Position numbers and translations under genes: made by a program. Under the pieces are notes generated by a model. It searched no databases. It had not been told where the DNA came from and was given only the letters and a program-made list of their open reading frames with translations. This document shows positions 55,717 through 64,000 of a DNA stretch of 64,000 bases, in pieces; the first letter of the stretch is position 1; every line of letters starts with the position of its first letter. Source of the stretch: Carettochelys insculpta (Eukaryota > Chordata > Testudines > Carettochelyidae); assembly GCF_033958435.1 (NCBI RefSeq), contig NC_134137.1, positions 171,505,501 through 171,569,500 of the forward strand, in the 5' to 3' direction.

Positions 55717-56345
55717 TCTGACTCTGTGGGCTGAGGTAACGAGGCTAGGAAAGTTGATTTCATAGACAATTAAATAAGGAATATGTCTCCATTGGTTCAA
55801 AAGGAGACTTCACAAAACTTTTAAGAACTAAATTTAGGTGACAAGCTAGGGAGGGATTTTCAGATTTTTCATGAATCTTTCAGATGAAGTATGAGCAGAC
55901 AGGGAGAACCCCTCAATAATGGTATGCAAAGCTGTTAGGACAGTCAGACAAACCTTCAGGGAATTCAATGACAGTCTTCGTTCTCCAAGCTGCAACACAT
56001 ATTCCAGAATGAACAGAAGTGAGGCAGATTCAGTGACAGCAATTTGGAGATCACCCAGTGACTAAATCTTCACCTTAGGAAACGAGCATTTCTGGTAGGA
56101 TCCTGCTATTTAACAGTATGTGTTTTGCCCCTGCAGAGCACGAGAACTGCAGTTCTGCATATCATCAAGAAGTTCTACCTTCAGCTAGTGAATGCTCAAA
56201 TTGGGATACAGTCATCAACTGGCATCCCAAGAGAGAAGCTGAGAAGTGACTGGAAGATTTGTCAGTGGATGAAGATGTGGGTGGAACAGTAAAGAAAACA
56301 TGCTTGTCTTGACCACACTAGGGCAACTGCAGGAACTCTTATCTT

Positions 56346-56660
56346 CACTAGGATGATTGTCCATCCCGTACTAGGTGGGACAGTCCTGTATTTGGGATGC
56401 CAAAAAGGCGTCTCTATTTATTTTTTAAAAGGGACTATTCGTCCTGTAGTTGGGCACTCCCCCGTTGACCTTTTCTGCCAGCAGCTGTGCAGCACAGCTG
56501 CTGGCTGAAGAGCACTAGGTCACTTCCCTCAAGCCTCAGGGAAGTGGGGGGAATGCTGGGGGCTGCTGCTGCTTCCCCGGGGAGCACAGGGGGCTGCCAC
56601 CTCCTCCCCACACGATCTCCCTGTCCCATCTTCAGACAGGGACATATGGTTGCCCTAACC
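56346..56660. mobile_element. Diverged hAT-like element
   Basis: Starts GGATGATTGTCCATCCCG and ends GGGACATATGGTTGCCCT, inverted copies of a common reptile hAT end, with GGGACAGTCCTGTATTTGGG inside. No clear 8-bp duplication. Confidence 0.5.
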
Positions 56661-57567
56661 ATCACCCACCTGATTGTGTTCACTACTGAGAATAAAAGAC
56701 CTTGGGTGAAAAAGCATAAAATAGCTTCCCTGAGCAAGAAAGACGACAGACATCCTCCAAGGAACTGCAGCCTAAACCCACCCTTGAACAAAAAAGATGG
56801 CATTTTTCATTTGCTGCAGTGGCAAAAGTAGTACACTTTTGGAAATCCCCCAATCTGAAAGATGCCAACCAGACAAGACAGCATAAGCCTAAAAGAGAAA
56901 TGTTATTTTGTCTGTCAGGTGCTTTGTGAATTCCCGAGTGATCAATTTGTATTGAGACGTGAGCAGGGATTACTATTTACTATAATGAGGAACAAGCCTC
57001 ACTCAAGTATCTCATAAACAAATATATTAATAGTGCTTGAGCATGTTAGATATTGAGGAAACAGTTTCCACAGAGCTATTTGCAGACACTCTCAATAGCC
57101 CACATCTTATAATATAAATAAAAGAAAATACACAGAGCAGTCAACTAATGACACTCTCTTCTTTCTCTTTATCTCCAAACACATCTGTAATCCCAAAACA
57201 CAGAGACACTGGGAATATCCCATTCCTCCTCAGACTGCAGGAGTGAAAAACAGCTCCAGTAGCTAGACATTTGTACTCTGTATTCCTGTGACCCTGTACT
57301 CTGCCTACCTGTTACAGCAATATTGCAGTTAATGCATTCATGCACAGAACACCTAAAGGGTAACTTAGAACAAACAACTTCTATCAAACCCCAAGACGCA
57401 AGGGTCATTCAAACACACATACCTTACAGGGCCAATTACCTGCCAAAGTCCAAAGTCATGTCTCTCAGCCTCTATCATTAAAGAGAGATGCTGACTTTTG
57501 ATAGTGTCTGAGTTTTTAAACTCAGAAGACTGGTATCCTCCTGTTGTCATCTCTAATTTTGATAATA

Positions 57568-58134
57568 CACTCATCCCTTGTTAAATGAGTACTTTACTTA
57601 CGAGTACTCGCTAAAACCAGGGACACATATACCTACCTTTGTTCACCAGACAAGTGAACCCCCACCCTCCGCCCCCGGTAATACAAGCCTTACATCCCTT
57701 CCTGTGGCTCCATCCTGCTGCAGCCTGAACCCCACTGCTGGCCCGAAAACCCAACCCGCTGCGGCCTGAACCCCCCACCTGCCCCACGGACCCAACCTGC
57801 AGCAACCTGAACCCTCCTCACCTCCAACCCACCACAGCTGTAACACCCTGCCTGCCCCACGGACCCAAACCACCACCAGGTTTTAACCCTCCCTCCCACT
57901 CATGGCCCCAAACTGCCCCCAGCCTTTAAACCTCTTGAATCCTCCAACCCTAAGTTCACTTACCTTTCAAAAGCAGCACCACATGCTGCCACTCCTTCAC
58001 CGAATTAGGAGCACTTGGAATGAATCAGAGACTTTTACGCGTATTTTAATGGGAATTTAGTGTCCCTCTTGTGAGTTTTTGCCTAGAAGCAGAAACTTGG
58101 GAACCAATTGTGCTAGGATAGTGAAGGATGAGTG
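57568..58134. mobile_element. Tigger/mariner-like non-autonomous element
   Basis: Ends CACTCATCCCTTG and CAAGGATGAGTG-like inverted copy (GAAGGATGAGTG on plus), flanked by TA (57566-57567, 58135-58136). The interior (57650-57930) is a C-rich degenerate repeat of CCTGAACCC units. Confidence 0.7.
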
Positions 58135-61100
58135 TACAGTATACTGTTTGAAGAATCATAATGTGTAAAATACACCCAACATTTTTAAATCTGAAAGACG
58201 TGAAGTTTCATTTGAACAGAATTGGATTACTTGAGGTTTTTTGCAGCAGTGAAGTCTACTTTTTAATTAAAAACCCTCTCCCACTGGTACTTATGGTATC
58301 TCAATTATGAGTGAATATATCCTCAGCCAGTTTTAGTGGACGAGGTTAAAAAAATCATATACAATATGCACTCGTTCGTGAGCTGAATTTTTCTGGGGGA
58401 AAAACGTGAATCAAAGAGTGAAGGTTGACTTACCAAAGGTTTGGTAAATGTTGGCTCCCAGCCGGACAGTGCAAGTTGCTGTCATGTCCAGATGTTGTGT
58501 GTACCTGGAGCCCTTCAGCTCCCAGCACCTGCGCTTTGCCCATCTCAATCAAGTGGAGTGGCTGGAAGTGGCAGCCAGCATGTCTCCCTCAGCCTGCACC
58601 ACTTCCTGCAGCCATCAGGACCTGCAGGACACTTCAGGTAAACAAAACGTCCCGGTATGCCAGAGGTTTCTCCTGAGGGACTCAGAAACAAAGTTTGCCA
58701 ATCTCAGAAATATAGTACCAGCTTACGAAAGAGTCAGAGAATTTTGCCATTTTTGCCTGTCCATCTTGAGGTTGCGGGGGAGGGGGTGTTGGCTTATAAA
58801 TGAAAGGGCAAATGTAGAGTGTATATGGTATACAGCTCACAGGAGGACTGTTATGAGAATGGGTACGGCTGAAAAGATAGTAAGCGAGAATACAGAAGCA
58901 TATGGCGTTTGAAAATATTGCCATGGAAGATGTTCAAGTAGACTGAGTCTTCCTTGAACTTATGTACATCACAAAAAGTAAACAGAATATGAAGACTTGA
59001 CAGCCTCTTTCATGCAGTATGATTGCTTTTGGCCACAATCCAGGGAGTTTTGTTTAATAAATATATAAAAACTATAAATTCATGTATTGAGGTTAAGAAA
59101 TTTGGAGACCAAGCCTATCTACATCAGAAACCCCCCAATTATTTTAACAACATGCTGTGTGTCTAGCATGCCTAGTGTCCAAGACATAAAGACCTACATA
59201 TGTTAATGAATTTTTCTTTAGCATGCCATAGGGTCTGGTATTATCTGGTATATTATTATTATTATACCAGTGAGGAAACTCAGACTAAGAGGTTAATTGT
59301 CTTGGACAGGTGCTCTCTTACACAGCTGCAAATCAGACACAAACCACTTTACATGCAGTTTTGTGCCTTAATCATAAGGTCATCCTTCACCTCATATTCC
59401 CATAGTTCCTTACAATTATGACAGCTCTCAAGCTGCATTTTTAGTCCCCAGATTGCTGAAGTGTGGAAGACACAGACTGATTCCAAATTTCACTTCCATC
59501 AAGCCCCTGGACGAACCTCAACTCAGACTGTAAGAAATGCAATCTGTTGTGCGCTTTGGGGAACTCGTGGGATTTGACGTCACTGAGGAAAACTATGTAG
59601 GACACCAATTATTATTAAATGGAACCACAGGGTTGCTATACATGCACTTATTTATTATAACCACTTTTGGGTGCAGACAGTTAATAATCAAGGCAGCCTG
59701 TGAGCCCTCTGCAGGTCTTTTCATGTTCCTGTTCAGATCAGAGAATAAAATCGTATTTATCTTGCTCCAGCACAAAAAATGGGATCCAGTTAAAGCAGAA
59801 TTATTCTTCTACTGTCTCCTCAACACTGTGAACAGCATTCTTTCCACCCACATGATTCTTCATCCAAGGGCGCCATTTTGGGAGGGCGGGGTGAGGGAGG
59901 AAGCAGATGTGTGTTCTGGGGTGCAGCTTGCACTTCTTCCTCTTCACCTGACTATCAGGTAGTGAGGGGGAAGGACACAGCTTGTGTGCATTCCTCTCTC
60001 TCCTAGCTAGTGAGGGGATAGGGCAGAGGGGTGCTTCAAGCAATCTGTATCCTGTCCCCATTCCCTGATAGTTAAGGGACCTGGAAGACGAGCAAGCAAC
60101 ATCCCAGTATGCAAGGCTACAACCTCCTCCCCCAACCCCGAAATGGCACCTTTGCCTTATTCCCAGCTGCTTCTTCAACCACTATGCTCATACTGTTATC
60201 CTCCCAATTTACTCAACTATCTTTGCTCCTGATTCCATGCTAGTGACAGTGTCTGGGGATTAAACAGACTGCCATCAATAAACCCATTTATAATTAAACT
60301 TTAAATTGACAACTGCTGTTAAGGTTTAAATTTCTTATACTCTATTTAAATAGATTAAATATAAACATAGTAAGTAGTGCACATTTGCTATCAAGTTGCA
60401 AAGAAAATCAAACTACTGAACTGGTGGAAGACACTGGCTACGTATCTAGAACCAGAATTTGTTGACAAGCGAAACTAGTTTCTGACAGCAGCATACTCTT
60501 CTGCATTGGCAGAGAGCATGTTCATTTCAGCTGACTACGTAAATCATCTCAACAACTAATTTATGCGAAGTTAACAAATCATTTGGGAATTAAAATAGCA
60601 GAAAGGCTCATTTACCTTTTCTAATTTATGAATAAAAGCTACCTGTGAGAAGATGAGATCTACTACTTCTAAAATCTTGAAGGACACAGTGACCAGACAA
60701 AATTAATCCAATTCCCTAACTCCAGATAATACTGCCTGATTAGAGGTCTTGGGGCTGAAACGATTTCAATCTATTCTCACACTTCGTTTAACCAAGTTTT
60801 AATGCAAAACATGTTTTGATAAACTTTGATAGAATACTTAAGAGTAGTCTTATTTAATTAAAAAAATCGAGAGCTCACTTCGTGCATTTTTAATTTCATT
60901 TGCATTTCCATCCAGGTAAAGCTTGACATACATCACAAATAAAAAATAAGTCATAAATTAAGAAGTGCATCGTGTGCAAATATGAAAATTAACACTCTAA
61001 TGACAGTGAGTTAAGCTAGAGAATTTCTTATATGTGTACGTGGATATACTGTAACTTCCTGGTTAGAGAAAAACAGAACCAAATTTTTAAGACTGTATTT

Positions 61101-62328
61101 AATTGTAAAGAAACAGACTACATAAACAGCATTACTGAAGTCAGTACACACACATTGCACACAATGACTTGTTTGTATAGCTCTATGCTTTATATATCCA
61201 GATTTAAGTACATATTTTTATTCCAATTAATTTATTTTATAATTTTATGGTAAACATGAGAAGGTAATAGTGTTTCTATACTTTGGTATTTTTTAAGGCC
61301 TGATTTTGGAAGCAAGTAGTTTTAAAAGTGAGGTGAAGCTTTGGTCTTGCATGCTCCCAGCGGACTCCTGAAAGGCTACCCTTACCTGGCAAGCTGAGAA
61401 CCACTGCTCTGCAATATTCAGGCAATTATTCAGAAAATATTTTCAGAATGTGTCGCAATGGTAGAAAAAAAATGTGTCTGAAAACTGTAGCTACTGAGGG
61501 TACTTATATCTACATATATTGGAAATTCGGGTACTTTATAAAAAAAGTTGAGAAACACTGTTCAGTTATACACGATCCAGGGTTTCTAATTAAGCTTGCA
61601 AACATGTATATTCACAGCTTTTAAAATTTACAACACTCTGTGTGTGTCTCTTGAAAACACAAAAGACTAATTAAAAACAGTTCATTTTGGTTCAAAATGA
61701 AAAATTTCTCTCTGTTAAATGCATGATGCAGTAGTATAAGAAATAATCTAGAGTTAATCCAGCTAGGCACCATGCAAATTTGAAATCACTGTATTCTGTA
61801 CACTTGAAAGTTTATCTACAAAAACTTAAGTCTTATTTAAGCCAAAAATTGTTTTGTGTGTCTCCCTCCCTCAAAATAAATATAAACAGAAGAAGGCAAA
61901 TGCTGCACACACACACACACACCCACCCACCCACCCCCCGTCGCCTCCCCCGGTACAGGGGTCACCAACCCCCAGTATGGGTGCCAAGAGTGGCATCTGA
62001 GCGCATTTTCATAGGCACATGTGGAAGGAGATCAGCCTGGCCCCTTCTCTACCCATGCAGCCATGAGCTTGCTTAAAGCCATGCCACCAGTGGATTAACA
62101 GAAGACCAGCTAATGCTACCAACCACCACCTAAACAGTAAAGCTCTGCCTCTTCATCAATAAATAAATTAAGCTGTTGTAAGTAGAACTTTTAGTGGCTT
62201 GAAAAAGTATCACCTGCACTCGGACCATACATAGAAGTCAAAGGGTCACATTTTGACACTCCGCCTCAGAACGGTTGCTCACCCTGCCCCAGCACATCAG
62301 AGAAGTCAACAATTGAATGGACATAGAC

Positions 62329-62646
62329 CAGCAGTTCTCAAATTTTAGCAACCCAAGCAACCTTGATTTTCCCACAGACACTCCCCTGTTCGAAATTGTT
62401 TTCAACACTTCACCCCTTTCCCCAAGACTCCCCCCATCTTTTCCTACCCCTGCTCTGCCTCTTTCTGCCCCCTCCCCTGAGCACGCCCCATCCCCATTCC
62501 TTCCCCTGTCTCCTATCACCTCCTGCTTGCCAGTAAAGAGATGTTTCCCAGCCTGCAGGCAGCACTGGGAGAGGAGGGAGGAATGGGTCATCTGTGCTAG
62601 TGGATCTCCTGGAAACCTTTGCAGATCCCCAGTCTGAGAAACACTG
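62329..62646. mobile_element. hAT-type element with near-exact 8-bp duplication
   Basis: Starts CAGCAGTTCTCAAATTTT and ends CCCAGTCTGAGAAACACTG. The flanks ACATAGAC (62321-62328) and ATATAGAC (62647-62654) differ at one base. Confidence 0.75.
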
Positions 62647-62689
62647 ATATAGACACGATACTACGCTCACACTACTAGTGATAAGTATC

Positions 62690-62888
62690 AGAGGGATAGC
62701 TGTGTTAGTCTGTATCTGCAAAAACAATGAGAAGTCCTGTGGCACCTTATAGACTAACAGATATACTGGAGCATACACTTTCGTGGGCAACGACCCACTT
62801 CGTGAGATGTAATATCTTCGTGGGTCTTCTCCCACAAAAGCTTATGCTCCAATATATCGGTTAGTCTATAAGGTGCCACAGGACTCCT
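62690..62888. repeat. Palindromic pair of Penelope-like tail fragments
   Basis: AGTCCTGTGGCACCTTATAG, CTAACAGATATACTGGAGCA and GACCCACTTCGTGAGATG on the left are matched inverted by CGTGGGTCTTCTCCCACAAA, GCTTATGCTCCAATATATCG and TCTATAAGGTGCCACAGGAC on the right. The left end extends into GATAGCTGTGTTAGTCTGTA. Confidence 0.8.
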
Positions 62889-64000
62889 AGAGATGACTGC
62901 ATTAGAGAAAAAAATAAGGCACAATGATGAGGCAAGCTTTCGTGGCTGCTGCCTTCGGCTGTACTTGCCCTTTGGTAAGTGAAAGTCACTGACTCTAGTC
63001 CTGTCAATGTTAATGCAAATCATACAGGAAAAAAGTCTTCCAGTACAGGTGTCTGCCATTCTCATGAACTGTATTAAATGTTTGTAAAGTGCTACCTCAG
63101 TTTAAACAGTAATCCTAATATGCAGGGCTGGTGTATCCTACCTATCTACATGAAACTATGCTCTTAAAAACAGAAGACAATAATAACCAACCACCTTTTG
63201 AAACACACAGAGATGCCTGCTGACACTGAATACTCACAATCAATTAGGTCTGAAAAGGGAGAGGGTGGATAGACTGTTTTCTCTGCTAAGCACTTTCATC
63301 CCAAATTTCAAAATGTTGAGCGCATGACCAAATGATGAATAAGGACTGACGAGAATGATTAAGCAAGTACACGCTACTGTAAATCATCTCCTTGGCTTTG
63401 CACCAACAGAAAACATTGAAGGATTGTGCCTTAAGGTAACAAGGTTCCAACCCAATCTGCTGCATATTCAGGTCTAGTCTGCTCTAGTGAAAGTTTGCTA
63501 GCATAACTATGCAGACACAGCTAATCCTCAGAGGAAGTGCTGGTCAGGTTAAACTGGTTCCCAGAAAGAATTATGTCATATCAGGAATGGCATATACACT
63601 AGGGCTGTTGCTGATAATGAAATGCCTTTTTAAGAACACACCAGCAACAAAAACAACACACGCACACACCACACCCTTAAGCAATACTCCTACACTAACA
63701 AAACACTTCTAGCACAGACCTGGCCTTACTCCAGCTCTAAAGTTGTTGGAAAGATACAGTAACTTTCCCACAGAATAAACCAAACAGCTTTAGACCTTGC
63801 ACTGAAAATCAGATCTTGGTGGGAAGAATGGAGAGCTGGTATCAGGGTGTCCCTCTGCCCCAGTGGCCCATTCTGCAGAGCAGGGGTTGGGGAGAGGGTC
63901 ACTCTCACAGTCCCCCACCCTATATACCCCATTCTCTGCAAAGCAAGGGAGAGAAGACACCAGAGCAGGAAAGCTTTCTGTCTTAAAGAGACAGTGCACA

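Larger units (their letters stand above)
50481..64000 (-). other. AGPAT3: AGPAT3 intron 1 / upstream sequence
   Basis: No coding exon seen. 50481-51218, 52162-54060, 55720-56340, 58140-62328 and 62890-64000 hold nothing I can name. A (CTG)5 run lies at about 50739. Non-coding first exons could be hidden here; I saw no CpG-island-like stretch that would mark a promoter. Confidence 0.5.

Noticed and set aside
61380..61565. Possible hAT ends (GCTGAGAACCACTG, GTTGAGAAACACTG)
   Set aside because: Both look like right ends only; no matching left ends or 8-bp duplications could be found.
1..64000. CRISPR array, operon, phage or plasmid features
   Set aside because: No regular spacer arrays, ribosome-binding sites or compact gene strings; the window is intron-rich vertebrate DNA.

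Overview
This is vertebrate nuclear DNA: an AT-rich, intron-containing locus crowded with old transposable elements. The mix of repeats (CR1 LINE with a tRNA/CR1 composite SINE, DIRS tyrosine-recombinase elements, a Penelope-like element with a GIY-YIG nuclease, Harbinger-type MITEs) suggests a turtle or another non-avian reptile. That placement is from remembered family content, not from a search.

The one host gene I can support is AGPAT3 (lysophosphatidic acid acyltransferase gamma) on the minus strand. Eight coding exons lie at 50431-50254, 34373-34204, 33990-33829, 26919-26766, 25842-25740, 16215-16140, 13971-13773 and 13123-13035. They join in phase with GT/AG introns into 1131 nt, giving 376 residues plus a stop, which is the length I recall for the human protein. 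The first coding exon has an upstream in-frame stop and about 49 nt of 5'UTR. Non-coding first exons and the promoter must lie above 50.5 kb and I could not place them. The 3'UTR runs below 13034, with a plausible poly(A) site near 9.7 kb. The neighbouring gene expected from human synteny (TRAPPC10) is not visible.

Region by region: 1-9.7 kb is intergenic with a Tigger-like element, an L1-like LINE relic and a small inverted-repeat element. 9.7-13 kb is probable 3'UTR. 13-26 kb holds exons 6 to 9 and intron 6, which carries a whole Harbinger relic (20830-24777) with two convergent decayed genes. 26-34 kb holds exons 3 to 5, a 444-bp palindromic element, and a DIRS fragment split by a solo LTR. 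34-50 kb is intron 2, with a CR1 LINE, a Penelope-like element, two copies of one hAT element, a second DIRS relic and a tRNA-derived SINE. 50.5-64 kb is upstream or intron 1 sequence with nested Tigger/hAT elements, three MITEs with exact 3-bp target duplications, a third DIRS relic and a palindromic repeat.

Nothing in the window is clearly a new biological system. The most informative signals are mobile-element structures: target-site duplications and terminal repeats that can be read by eye, a Harbinger relic whose ends match nearby MITEs, and short repeats whose sequence matches the tail of the Penelope-like element. Exons are numbered 2 to 9, assuming exon 1 is non-coding.
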